Of a stretch of 40,453 nucleotides of DNA, positions 24,021-32,436 are shown in pieces. The stretch is taken from positions 1-40,453 of the forward strand of contig JBBDIU010000043.1 in NCBI GenBank assembly GCA_040880205.1, given 5' to 3'. Both the position numbers and the translations under genes were made by a program. How positions within the stretch are numbered: the first letter of the stretch is position 1; each line of letters starts with the position of its first letter. Below the pieces are notes generated by a model. That model had not been told where the DNA came from, searched no databases, and saw nothing but the letters and a program-made list of their open reading frames with translations. The stretch is from WACF01 sp040880205. GTDB taxonomy: Bacteria; Pseudomonadota; Gammaproteobacteria; Pseudomonadales; Cellvibrionaceae.

Positions 24021-24047
24021 CTGAACGAAAGCTGAAGCCTGGCTGAG
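24021..24047 (-). promoter_or_regulatory. Three 11-bp-phased direct repeats (response regulator site)
   Basis: On the minus strand CTCAG (24043-24047), TTCAG (24032-24036) and TTCAG (24021-24025) recur every 11 bp. OmpR/PhoP-family regulators bind direct repeats with this helical phase. Confidence 0.55.
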
Positions 24048-24100
24048 GAAGCAAATTCCTTTATCCCCGTGGAATCAAAGCGTTGTTGGTTCAAACCCGA

Positions 24101-24106
24101 TATAAT
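24101..24106 (+). promoter_or_regulatory. -10 box of proA
   Basis: Perfect TATAAT; start expected near 24113. The -35 is not clear; TTGTTG lies 12 bp upstream. Confidence 0.5.
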
Positions 24107-24148
24107 GGAGCGCATTAGCGCGGCGACCTCGCTCCCGTGCGTTGTGAC

Positions 24149-24195
24149 TGAAGCAACACTGAGTTATGAAGCAACAACGAGTAAATGAAGCAACA
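24149..24195 (+). repeat. Three copies of TGAAGCAACA at the proA start
   Basis: Identical 10-mers at 24149, 24167 and 24186 (spacing 18 and 19 bp). The second and third carry ATGs (24166 and 24185); only the 24185 ATG is in frame with proA. Confidence 0.8.
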
Positions 24196-24202
24196 AAACC
24201 TT

Positions 24203-25462
24203 ATGACTGATATTAAAAGCTACATGCAGACGCTCGGCCGCAATGCGCGGCAAGCATCCCGGATAGTCGCCGCCGCTACCGCGGGCACTAAAAACCGAGC
24301 GTTACACGCTACCGCCGAGGCCCTGGAAAATGCCCGCGAAGCCATCGCCAGTGCCAATCAACGCGACTTGGAATCGGGCCGCGCCAAAGGCCTGGACGAT
24401 GCGATGATTGATCGGCTGGCGCTCACGGCGGCGCGCATCGACGGCATGATTGAAGGTTTGTCACAGGTCGCGGGGCTCGCCGACCCCTGCGGTGAAATCA
24501 CCGAGCTCCGTTACCGGCCCAGCGGTATCCAAGTCGGCAAAATGCGGGTGCCCCTGGGGGTGATCGGGATTATTTATGAATCCCGGCCCAACGTGACCAT
24601 CGATGCGGCCAGCCTTTGTCTGAAATCGGGCAACGCCACCATTCTGCGCGGCGGCAGCGAGGCGCTGCATTCCAATCAGGCCATCGCCCAATGCATCCGC
24701 CAGGGCCTGGCCGAGGCGGGTCTGCCGGAAACGGTTGTCCAAGTGTTGGAAACCACGGATCGGGAAGCGGTGGGCCAGCTCATTACCATGCCGGACTATG
24801 TGGATGTAATTGTGCCGCGCGGTGGCAAGGGCTTGATTGAACGCATTGCCAATAATGCCACGGTCCCTGTTATCAAGCACTTGGATGGCGTCTGCCACGT
24901 TTACATTGATGACAAGGCCGACCTGGACAAGGCCTTTGCCATTGCCATGAATGCCAAGACCCGCCGCTACGGCGTCTGCAATGCCATGGAAACCCTGTTG
25001 GTGGCCCGCGCCGTGGCGGGCTCCGTCCTGCCCCGGCTGGCCGAAGCGCTGGGTGAAAAAGAGGTGGAACTGCGCGGTTGCGAACAGACGCGTCAGTTAC
25101 TGGATCGGGTAATTCCCGCCAGCGAAGAGGACTGGCGTACCGAGTATCTCGGCCCCATCCTGTCCATCCGCATTGTGGATGACTTAACGAGCGCCATCGA
25201 ACATATCAACCACTATGGGTCCCAGCATACCGACGCTATTGTGACCGAGGACTATACGCGGGCTCGTCAGTTTTTGAGCCAAGTGGATTCCAGCTCGGTC
25301 ATGGTCAACGCCTCCACGGCCTTTGCCGATGGTTTTGAATACGGTCTGGGCGCGGAAATCGGCATCTCCACCAATAAGCTCCATGCCCGGGGCCCGGTGG
25401 GTCTGGAAGGGCTTACCACCCAAAAGTGGATCGTCCTGGGTGATGGTCATACGCGCCCCTAA
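24203..25462 (+). CDS. proA: Gamma-glutamyl phosphate reductase ProA
   Basis: NADPH-dependent reduction of gamma-glutamyl phosphate to the semialdehyde, second step of proline synthesis; cytosolic. 419 residues from the ATG at 24203, whose product MTDIKSYMQTLGRNARQAS resembles the N-terminus of Pseudomonas-type ProA. An in-frame ATG at 24185 would add six residues, and neither has a good ribosome site. Motifs: GVIGIIYESRPNVT, NATILRGGSEA, the catalytic cysteine in YGVCNAMETLLV, and the C-terminal ARGPVGLEGLTTQKW. It opens the proA-nadD-rsfS-rlmH-mrdA-rodA cluster known in pseudomonads. Confidence 0.95.
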   Translation: MTDIKSYMQTLGRNARQASRIVAAATAGTKNRALHATAEALENAREAIASANQRDLESGRAKGLDDAMIDRLALTAARIDGMIEGLSQVAGLADPCGEITELRYRPSGIQVGKMRVPLGVIGIIYESRPNVTIDAASLCLKSGNATILRGGSEALHSNQAIAQCIRQGLAEAGLPETVVQVLETTDREAVGQLITMPDYVDVIVPRGGKGLIERIANNATVPVIKHLDGVCHVYIDDKADLDKAFAIAMNAKTRRYGVCNAMETLLVARAVAGSVLPRLAEALGEKEVELRGCEQTRQLLDRVIPASEEDWRTEYLGPILSIRIVDDLTSAIEHINHYGSQHTDAIVTEDYTRARQFLSQVDSSSVMVNASTAFADGFEYGLGAEIGISTNKLHARGPVGLEGLTTQKWIVLGDGHTRP

Positions 25463-25546
25463 CCTGTCTTGGAGTCAGATGCACCTGGCCGCATTGTCGC
25501 TAATGCAATCCAGGCCGCTCACCGGCCGGCGGGCGGTGCGGCTTTG

Positions 25547-26188
25547 ATGGCGAAGCGCCAGCTGGTTGGCCTGTTTGGTGGCACCTTCGATCCGGTGCAC
25601 ATCGGGCACTTGCGTATGGCGCTGGAATTGAAACGGCATCTCGGTATGGACGAGATGCAGCTGATCCCCTGCCACATTCCACCCCATCGTCAACTTCCAG
25701 TTGTGGACGCGGAGCGCCGCGCCGCCATGGTCGAACTGGCGGTAGCCGATTGTCCGGATCTCACGGCAAGCCGGCTGGAGCTGAACAATCCGGCACCTTC
25801 CTATTCGTTGCACACATTGCAAATGCTCCGCGAACAGAACGGGCCCGAGTCCGCATTATGCCTGGCGATGGGCATGGATTCCCTAGCGAGTCTCGACGGC
25901 TGGTATGGTTGGGAGCAGTTGTTGGAACTGGGCCATATAGTGGTTGCCGCCCGGCCGGGATGGCAGCTTCCCACCCGAGGGGCGGTCGCCAACACTATCG
26001 CCAGGCACCGCGCCGACGCGGCCGCGCTACGCGAAGCACCGGCCGGTGCCATCATTATCGAGGAATTGACCTTGCTGCCGATTTCGGCGACCGATATTCG
26101 CGAGCAGATTGGCCGGGGGGAATCGCCGCAGTTTCTCCTTCCAGATAAAGTCTGGGACTATATTGTGCGCGAGGGTCTCTATCGTTAG
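25547..26188 (+). CDS. nadD: Nicotinate-nucleotide adenylyltransferase NadD
   Basis: Adenylates nicotinate mononucleotide to deamido-NAD in NAD synthesis. The start at 25547 (MAKRQLVGLFGGTFDPVHIGH) gives 213 residues, the same length as E. coli NadD. The frame is open further upstream to an ATG at 25469, but the 26 added residues match nothing expected. Motifs: GGTFDPVHIGHLRMA (nucleotidyltransferase HxGH), LIPCHIPPHR and the ISATDIR ending motif. It follows proA and precedes rsfS, a conserved order. Confidence 0.95.
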   Translation: MAKRQLVGLFGGTFDPVHIGHLRMALELKRHLGMDEMQLIPCHIPPHRQLPVVDAERRAAMVELAVADCPDLTASRLELNNPAPSYSLHTLQMLREQNGPESALCLAMGMDSLASLDGWYGWEQLLELGHIVVAARPGWQLPTRGAVANTIARHRADAAALREAPAGAIIIEELTLLPISATDIREQIGRGESPQFLLPDKVWDYIVREGLYR

Positions 26189-26252
26189 CACTGAGCTACA
26201 AGTTAATAAAACGGGCGCGTTGCAGCGGCATCGGTAAAAACCATACAGACAG

Positions 26253-26270
26253 TCAAAGGAATCAAAGGTA
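26253..26270 (+). repeat. Duplicated 9-mer carrying the rsfS ribosome site
   Basis: TCAAAGGAA and TCAAAGGTA lie side by side just before the rsfS ATG, duplicating an AAAGG ribosome-binding element. Confidence 0.6.
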
Positions 26271-26273
26271 TAC

Positions 26274-26618
26274 ATGACCAAACAGCAGTTGAACGACGTT
26301 ATTGTGATGGCACTGGAGGACTCGAAGGGCAGGGACATTGTGAGCCTGGATGTGCGCGACCTGAGCGACGTGATGGATACCCTGATCATTGTCAGCGGGA
26401 CCTCCAATCGCCACGTAAAATCCTTGGTGGAAAATGTCGTGGAAGAGGTCAAGAGCGCCGGTACCCGCCCCATGGGCATCGAAGGCAAGGAGGGCGGCGA
26501 GTGGGTACTGGTGGACTTCGGGGATACGGTGGTACACGCTATGTTGCCGGCGACGCGGGAATTCTACGATTTGGAAAGACTGTGGCAGCTTGAACCTGCC
26601 GGTCGAACCGTGGACTAA
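26274..26618 (+). CDS. rsfS: Ribosomal silencing factor RsfS
   Basis: Binds L14 on the 50S subunit and blocks subunit joining in starvation. The 114-residue protein has the Iojap-family features ALEDSKGRDIVSLDVRDLSD, TLIIVSGTSNRHVKSL, GIEGKEGGEWVLVDFGDTVVHAML and REFYDLERLW. The ATG at 26274 sits after a duplicated AAAGG element. It lies between nadD and rlmH, the universal gammaproteobacterial arrangement. Confidence 0.95.
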   Translation: MTKQQLNDVIVMALEDSKGRDIVSLDVRDLSDVMDTLIIVSGTSNRHVKSLVENVVEEVKSAGTRPMGIEGKEGGEWVLVDFGDTVVHAMLPATREFYDLERLWQLEPAGRTVD

Positions 26619-26710
26619 AGTCGCGGAATAAGGTGACAACGCCGCGGCCAGGCCGACAAAATCATTAACTCCAAGCAGTTTTTTCGGGCCTTTGGCGGGT
26701 TTTGACGACC

Positions 26711-27178
26711 ATGCGGATTCAGGCAATCGCAATCGGTACTAGAATGCCTACATGGGTGGACGCCGGTTGTCGGGAATACCTCAAGCGCCTGCCGCGGGAT
26801 TTTGCCTTGGAGTTTAAAACCCTGCCGCTGGCCGCCCGAGGTAAGAACAGCCCGGCGAATATGGCGGTGGCCAAGGAAGGCGAGCGCATGCTGGCCTCGA
26901 TCACCGATAATCACTGGGTAATCGCGCTCGACCGCGAAGGCCAATCCTGGTCCACCGAGGAGCTGGCGGATCAGATTTCCCAGTGGCGGGTGCGGGCCAA
27001 GCCCGTGAGCCTGCTGATTGGCGGGCCAGAAGGATTGGCGGCGAGCTGCCTGGAGCGGGCGAATCAGCGATGGTCGCTATCTGCCTTGACCTTGCCCCAT
27101 CCCCTGGTCAGGGTTGTGCTGACCGAACAGCTATACCGCGCCTGGAGTTTGCTGAACAATCACCCGTATCATAAGTAA
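26711..27178 (+). CDS. rlmH: 23S rRNA pseudouridine-1915 N3-methyltransferase RlmH
   Basis: SPOUT-fold methyltransferase that modifies helix 69 of 23S rRNA in the assembled ribosome. 155 residues from the ATG at 26711, the same as E. coli RlmH; a TTG three codons earlier is unlikely. The knot motifs LLIGGPEGL and LTLPHPLVRVVLTEQLYRAWS and the final NNHPYHK are diagnostic. Confidence 0.96.
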   Translation: MRIQAIAIGTRMPTWVDAGCREYLKRLPRDFALEFKTLPLAARGKNSPANMAVAKEGERMLASITDNHWVIALDREGQSWSTEELADQISQWRVRAKPVSLLIGGPEGLAASCLERANQRWSLSALTLPHPLVRVVLTEQLYRAWSLLNNHPYHK

Positions 27179-27330
27179 AGTGGTTGTCGACGCGGCCATA
27201 TTTGACCTCTAGACGGCCCGATTAAAATCGTGCGAAAGCCGCAATTGTTTGCTACAACTCGACAAGCTCGAATAAACACCAAACACCGCCAGTTCGAATC
27301 GATGATTCACGACCACCAAGATTGAGCTTA

Positions 27331-29283
27331 ATGTCCGAACCCTTGCAGTTAAAAGACCACTCCAGTGAGGCGCGCATATTTGCGACGCGGGTGTGGTTTA
27401 TCGCGCTTTTTGTGATCGCGATGATGGGCTTGCTCATCTTCCGCTACCACAACCTGCAAGTCGTGCATTACCAGGATTACGCCACCCAGTCGGATCGCAA
27501 TCGCATCCACGTGCAGCCTATTCCTCCCACCCGCGGTTTGATCTACGACCGCAACGGCGTGCTGCTAGCGGAAAACCGGGCCAGTTACACCCTGTCCCTG
27601 ACCAAGGAACTGGTTCCCGACCTGGACGCCACCCTGGAGCTGCTCGCCACCTTGGTCGACGTCAGCCCCGGCGATCTGGATAAATTCGAGAAAAGCCTGG
27701 ACCAGCGTCGGCGCCCCTTTGAAGCTGTGCCCCTGCGCTATCAGTTGACTGAAGAGGAAATAGCCCGGCTGGCGGTTAATGAATACCGGCTGGAAGGCGT
27801 GGAAGTGGAGGCACAGTTGGTGCGCCATTATCCGTTTGGCGAACTCTTCGCCCACAGCATCGGCTACGTAGGCCGCATTAACGATCGGGAATTGGCGGCT
27901 TTCAACGAAGACGAATACGAGCGCTATCGCGGCACATTCAGTATCGGCAAACTCGGTCTGGAAAGGCGTTATGAAGACGTGCTACTGGGGCGTGTGGGCT
28001 ATCAAAACGTCGAGACCAATGCCCGGGGCCGGGTGCTGAAGGAGCTGGAGCGCTCTGACCCACGGCCAGGGCAGGACTTGCACCTGTATATGGACGCGGC
28101 GGTACAAAAAGCGGCCATCGAAGCGCTTGGCGACCGCCGCGGCGCCGTGGTGGCCATTGATGCGCGTAGCGGCGGCGTTATTGCTATTGCCTCGACCCCG
28201 AGCTTCGACCCCAATCTTTTTGTTACCGGCATCAGCTACGACGACTACCGCGAGCTCAACGAATCCATCAATACGCCGCTATTTGATCGCGCGCTGCAAG
28301 GCCAGTATCCCCCTGGATCCACTCTCAAGCCCATGCTCGGTCTCGCCGGCCTGCAAAAAGGTTTTGTCACGCCGGACACCACCATTCACGACATCGGTTA
28401 CTTCCGGTTGCCAGGTGATACCCGACATTATCGTGATCACATCAGTTGGGGCCACGGCGAATCCGTGGACCTGGAAGAAGCCATCACCGAATCCTGCAAC
28501 ACCTTTTACTATGATCTGGTCCATCGCATGACCATCGACCACATTCACCCCTTTGGCAGCCAGTTTGGGCTTGGGCAACGCACTGGTGTCGACCTGCCCG
28601 GCGAGCGACCGGGTATCTGGCCATCGCGGCAGTGGAAGCGGGAAGCGCGCGGTTTTGCCTGGTATCCCGGCGACACATTGAACGTTGGCGTGGGCCAGGG
28701 TTTCGTGCTGGTGACCCCGCTGCAATTGGCGGTAATGACCGCCACCCTCGCTTCGCGCGGCGAACGCCGCCAGCCCCAACTCGTGCAACGCATGATGCAA
28801 AGCGGCGAAAATGGTGTGGTGGCGCTCCCGCCAATTGATAGTGTCGTTGCCAAGGAAGAGCACTGGAATTATGTGCTCAACGCCATGGAGCAGGTGGTGC
28901 ATGGGGCCAAGGGTACGGCCCGGACCATTAACAAGGGCATTCAGTACCGGATGGGGGGTAAAACGGGTACCGCGCAAATCGTCGCCATGGCCCAGGACGA
29001 AAAATACGACATTGAACTGGTGGAGCATCGCAAACGGGATCAGGCGCTGTTCGTTGGCTTTGCACCGGTCGACGATCCACGGATTGCGGTTGCCGTGATC
29101 GTGGAGAATGGTGCCCACGGCAGCACTGCCGCCGCGCCGGTTGCGCGTTTGGTTATCGATAGCTACTTCGCCAGTGAGCGAGCACGGGAAACCAAGTTTA
29201 CTGGCCAGGCTATCTCGTCGGGTTGCCGTGTCGAGGGGGACTGCGACAATGGACGGCGTATTGTCGAACCAGTTACCTTTTAA
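27331..29283 (+). CDS. mrdA: Peptidoglycan D,D-transpeptidase MrdA (PBP2)
   Basis: Elongasome transpeptidase that works with RodA to build the side wall. 650 residues: short cytosolic tail, one membrane helix (about 24-42, VWFIALFVIAMMGLLIF), pedestal domain containing RGLIYDRNGVLLAEN, and transpeptidase domain. Active-site motifs: S-x-x-K in PPGSTLKP, S-x-N in ESCNTFYYD and KTG in GGKTGTAQ. The ATG at 27331 is chosen over a TTG three codons upstream. It abuts rodA with no gap. Confidence 0.96.
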   Translation: MSEPLQLKDHSSEARIFATRVWFIALFVIAMMGLLIFRYHNLQVVHYQDYATQSDRNRIHVQPIPPTRGLIYDRNGVLLAENRASYTLSLTKELVPDLDATLELLATLVDVSPGDLDKFEKSLDQRRRPFEAVPLRYQLTEEEIARLAVNEYRLEGVEVEAQLVRHYPFGELFAHSIGYVGRINDRELAAFNEDEYERYRGTFSIGKLGLERRYEDVLLGRVGYQNVETNARGRVLKELERSDPRPGQDLHLYMDAAVQKAAIEALGDRRGAVVAIDARSGGVIAIASTPSFDPNLFVTGISYDDYRELNESINTPLFDRALQGQYPPGSTLKPMLGLAGLQKGFVTPDTTIHDIGYFRLPGDTRHYRDHISWGHGESVDLEEAITESCNTFYYDLVHRMTIDHIHPFGSQFGLGQRTGVDLPGERPGIWPSRQWKREARGFAWYPGDTLNVGVGQGFVLVTPLQLAVMTATLASRGERRQPQLVQRMMQSGENGVVALPPIDSVVAKEEHWNYVLNAMEQVVHGAKGTARTINKGIQYRMGGKTGTAQIVAMAQDEKYDIELVEHRKRDQALFVGFAPVDDPRIAVAVIVENGAHGSTAAAPVARLVIDSYFASERARETKFTGQAISSGCRVEGDCDNGRRIVEPVTF

Positions 29284-30429
29284 ATGAGCGGCCAGGATTT
29301 TCTACGCCGTATGCCCGAGGCGAGTCGCGATTTGCGGCGGCGCGGCAGTATCTGGACCCGCTTGCATATTGATCCGCCCTTGCTGTTTTTATTGTTGGCG
29401 TTAACGGTATACGGCTTAGTGGTCTTGTACAGTGCCAGCGGTGAAAATCGCAATTTTCTGGAACGCCAGGCAGTTATTTTTCTGCTCGGTTATGCCGCCC
29501 TGTTCGTGGTGGCCCAGGTGCGCCTGAATACCCTGGTGCGCTGGTCCCCTTGGCTCTGGGCTTTCGGCGTCGGCCTGCTGTTACTGGTGATGTTTTTTGG
29601 GGTTGGCGCCAAGGGAGCGCAGCGTTGGTTGAGTGTCGGCGGACTGCGGTTCCAGCCGGCGGAGGTGATGAAAATCGCACTGCCGGTGGTTGTGGCTGGT
29701 TATTTGTCGCAACGGCATTTGCCGCCCCGATTCAAGCACGTGTTCTGGACCCTGATCCTGGTCTTTACGCCAACGCTGTTGATTTTACAGCAGCCCGATC
29801 TGGGCACCGCGTTGCTCATTGCCTTTTCCGGTCTCGCCGTTTTGTTTTTGGCGGGGCTGCGTTGGTTTTATATCGTGGGCGCGCTTACCCTCGCGCTTGG
29901 AAGTATCTATCCCATGTGGGAATACGTACTGCGGGATTATCAGCGCCAGCGGATTTTGACCCTGTTGAATCCAGAAGCCGACAAGCTCGGAGCTGGGTGG
30001 AATATCATCCAGTCCAAAACCGCCATCGGTTCCGGCGGCCTTTCCGGCAAGGGTTGGATGCAGGGGACTCAATCCCATTTGGATTTTCTGCCGGAAGGGC
30101 ACACGGATTTTATTATCGCGGTATTGGCCGAGGAGTTTGGATTGTTCGGTGTATTGGCCCTGATCGGTATCTACCTGCTGATTATTGGCCGAGGCTTGAC
30201 CATAGCATTAAATGCACAGGATACTTTTGGCCGTCTGCTGGCTGGTAGCATTACCCTGACCTTGTTCGTCTACGTGTTTGTCAACATGGGCATGGTTGCC
30301 GGCTTGCTGCCGGTTGTGGGAGTGCCCTTGCCCCTGGTCAGTTACGGAGGTACCGCCATGTTGACCTTGATGATCGGTTTTGGCTTGCTGATGGCGATCG
30401 CGACCCAACAGCGTCGGCTCACAATTTAA
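29284..30429 (+). CDS. rodA: Rod-shape peptidoglycan glycosyltransferase RodA
   Basis: SEDS-family polymerase of lipid II, partner of PBP2. 381 residues with about ten membrane helices. SEDS signatures include LLFLLLALTVYGLVVLYSAS at the first helix, RWLSVGGLRFQPAEVMKIA, LQQPDLGTALL, the catalytic-region QSHLDFLPEGHTDFI and VPLPLVSYGGTAMLTLM. The ATG directly follows the mrdA stop. Confidence 0.96.
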   Translation: MSGQDFLRRMPEASRDLRRRGSIWTRLHIDPPLLFLLLALTVYGLVVLYSASGENRNFLERQAVIFLLGYAALFVVAQVRLNTLVRWSPWLWAFGVGLLLLVMFFGVGAKGAQRWLSVGGLRFQPAEVMKIALPVVVAGYLSQRHLPPRFKHVFWTLILVFTPTLLILQQPDLGTALLIAFSGLAVLFLAGLRWFYIVGALTLALGSIYPMWEYVLRDYQRQRILTLLNPEADKLGAGWNIIQSKTAIGSGGLSGKGWMQGTQSHLDFLPEGHTDFIIAVLAEEFGLFGVLALIGIYLLIIGRGLTIALNAQDTFGRLLAGSITLTLFVYVFVNMGMVAGLLPVVGVPLPLVSYGGTAMLTLMIGFGLLMAIATQQRRLTI

Positions 30430-30445
30430 TGAAGGTTGTATTAGA

Positions 30446-31450
30446 GTGAAACATTTGAAAACAGTTAGCAGTATTATATTTAGCGTTCTGTTGTTGTGGG
30501 CGAGCCACGGCGCGGCGGATTATTCCAGTCATCCGCAAATCCAGGGCTTTATAGCGGATATGCGCAGCAAGCACGCGTTCGATGAACAGCCCTTACGCGA
30601 ATTGTTCGCGCAGGTAGAAAAAAAACAGGCCATTCTCGATGCGATTGCCCGCCCCGCGGAAAAAACCCTTACCTGGGCGGAGTATCAGGATATTTTTATT
30701 CAAGACACTCGCATCGAAGGTGGTGTGGACTTCTGGCGCGAACACGAAGCCGATTTACAACGCGCTTATGATCGTTTCGGCGTCGCGCCCCAGATTATTG
30801 TTGCCATCCTGGGGGTGGAAACCCGGTATGGGAAAACCATGGGCAGTTACCGAGTTATCGACGCGCTTTCCACCCTGGGGTTCGACTATCCACCTCGCGC
30901 CAGCTTTTTCCGCAAGGAGCTGGAACATTTTCTGCTGCTGGCCCGGGAGCAGGAACAGGACCCCCTAAGCCTTGCCGGCTCCTACGCTGGTGCCATGGGT
31001 TACGGGCAGTTTATGCCTTCCAGTTATCGCGCTTACGCGGTGGATTTCGACGATGATGCCTTTGTCGATATCTGGAAAAATCCCAGCGATGCCATCGGTA
31101 GCGTGGCCAATTATCTTTCCCGCCATGGCTGGCAAAAAGACGCACTCGTGGCAAGTCGCGCAAGGGCAACCGACAAATACAACAGCGCGATACTTACCAA
31201 GGGCCTCATGCTCGAACACAAGGTTGCGGCGCTTATATCGGCGGGACTGAAGCCGGTGGACAACCTGCACGATGACAAAGATGCAATGGCGTTTAAGCTC
31301 GATGGAAAACAGGGTGCGGAATTCTGGATTGGGTTGAAGAATTTCGAAGTCATAACACGCTATAATCGCAGCCAGTTGTACGCCATGGCGGTCTATCAGT
31401 TGGGCGAGCAAATCGAGCAGGCGCGCGCACGTTTGCTCAGCAGTCGGTGA
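30446..31450 (+). CDS. mltB: Lytic murein transglycosylase B (MltB family)
   Basis: Cleaves glycan strands to 1,6-anhydro muropeptides. 334 residues; catalytic Glu in ILGVETRYGKTMGSYRVIDAL, followed by AMGYGQFMPSSYRAYAVDFD, the SLT_2/MltB signature. The signal peptide (GTG start at 30446; LLWASHGAAD) has no lipobox cysteine, so it should be a soluble periplasmic protein rather than an outer-membrane lipoprotein like E. coli MltB. The in-frame GTG at its end overlaps the rlpA reading frame. Part of the mrdA-rodA-mltB-rlpA-dacA wall cluster. Confidence 0.94.
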   Translation: MKHLKTVSSIIFSVLLLWASHGAADYSSHPQIQGFIADMRSKHAFDEQPLRELFAQVEKKQAILDAIARPAEKTLTWAEYQDIFIQDTRIEGGVDFWREHEADLQRAYDRFGVAPQIIVAILGVETRYGKTMGSYRVIDALSTLGFDYPPRASFFRKELEHFLLLAREQEQDPLSLAGSYAGAMGYGQFMPSSYRAYAVDFDDDAFVDIWKNPSDAIGSVANYLSRHGWQKDALVASRARATDKYNSAILTKGLMLEHKVAALISAGLKPVDNLHDDKDAMAFKLDGKQGAEFWIGLKNFEVITRYNRSQLYAMAVYQLGEQIEQARARLLSSR

Positions 31451-31503
31451 TTCCCGTTTTCAGGACTACTTTGATTGAACCCAAAATACAAGCTTCCAAA
31501 AAG

Positions 31504-32355
31504 ATGCAACTAGCAACAACAGTGAAAACCATGGTGCTTTTCGGTGGCCTGCTTACATTGGCCGCCTGTGTCGGGCCCGTGCAGGTCGTCGAGCGAGATA
31601 GTGGCCCCGACCAAGCCATGGACGTAGCACATATTCCCGATGCCGTCCCACGCCGGGAATTACGCACGGCGGCGGGTAATAAATCACCCTATACAGTGCT
31701 CGGTAAAACCTATCAGGTTATGGCCAGCGCGGACAACTTTAGCGAGCGCGGTCTTGCTTCCTGGTATGGCCGCAAGTTTCACGGCAGGCGTACATCGAAT
31801 GGTGAGGTTTACGATATGTACGGAATGACCGCGGCTCACAAGACCCTACCCATTCCGACGTTTGTGCAAGTGACCAATTTGGAAAACGGTAAGCAGGTAG
31901 TAGTTCGAGTGAATGATCGCGGGCCTTTCCATGACGGACGCGTTATCGACCTGACTTACGCCGCAGCCAAGAAACTGGATTTCGTTGACAAGGGCACGGC
32001 AAGGGTGGAAGTGGTGGCCATCAATCCCGATACCTGGGCAGCGCAAAATCAAGCGAACGCATTTGCACGCAGCGGTGAGCCGCTGGCGCCAGCGCCTCGT
32101 CAGTCAGCCGGTTATCAGTTGCCGGCCAATACATTTTTGCAGGCTGGTGCTTTTGGCAGCCGGGAATCGGCCACGGCGTTGCGGAACAAGCTGGCCGAAT
32201 TAACATCCTATCCGGTGTTTGTTAGCTCGGTGAAAACGATGCAAACCTTATTCAGAGTTCGTATCGGCCCAATAACCGATAATTGGGAGTTGCTGAACCT
32301 GCAAGAGCTTATTCAGCAACACAATTTGGGCATTCCGCACATGGTGCAGGATTAA
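31504..32355 (+). CDS. rlpA: Septal ring lytic transglycosylase RlpA (lipoprotein)
   Basis: Outer-membrane lipoprotein that cuts denuded glycan at the septum. From the ATG at 31504 the signal peptide ends in the lipobox LTLAAC; an upstream in-frame GTG at 31447 would put a long polar stretch before it. Double-psi beta-barrel about residues 75-165 (ASWYGRKFHGRRTSNGEVYD, VRVNDRGPFHDGRVIDL) with the catalytic-site pattern; SPOR domain at the C-terminus (about 205-282; FLQAGAFGSRESA and FRVRIGPI) for septal glycan binding. Confidence 0.94.
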   Translation: MQLATTVKTMVLFGGLLTLAACVGPVQVVERDSGPDQAMDVAHIPDAVPRRELRTAAGNKSPYTVLGKTYQVMASADNFSERGLASWYGRKFHGRRTSNGEVYDMYGMTAAHKTLPIPTFVQVTNLENGKQVVVRVNDRGPFHDGRVIDLTYAAAKKLDFVDKGTARVEVVAINPDTWAAQNQANAFARSGEPLAPAPRQSAGYQLPANTFLQAGAFGSRESATALRNKLAELTSYPVFVSSVKTMQTLFRVRIGPITDNWELLNLQELIQQHNLGIPHMVQD

Positions 32356-32372
32356 CGTCGCCTTGGCCCGTA

Positions 32373-32412
32373 ATCGCAATGATTCAAGGATGATCGCAAT
32401 GGTTCATGGAAG
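32373..32412 (+). repeat. Imperfect 20-bp tandem duplication before dacA
   Basis: 32373-32392 and 32393-32412 match at 17 of 20 positions (ATCGCAATGATTCAAGGATG and ATCGCAATGGTTCATGGAAG). The unit length is the same as in the tsaE duplication. Confidence 0.85.
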
Positions 32413-32436
32413 AGTGAACCCTAGGGGGAAATTGTT

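Noticed and set aside
24088..24100. GGTTCAAACCC resembling a tRNA T-loop
   Set aside because: No cloverleaf or acceptor stem can be built around it; it lies in the proA promoter region.
25469..25546. Upstream extension of nadD
   Set aside because: The added 26 residues precede the conserved GGTFDPVH start region, and the 25547 start gives the normal family length.
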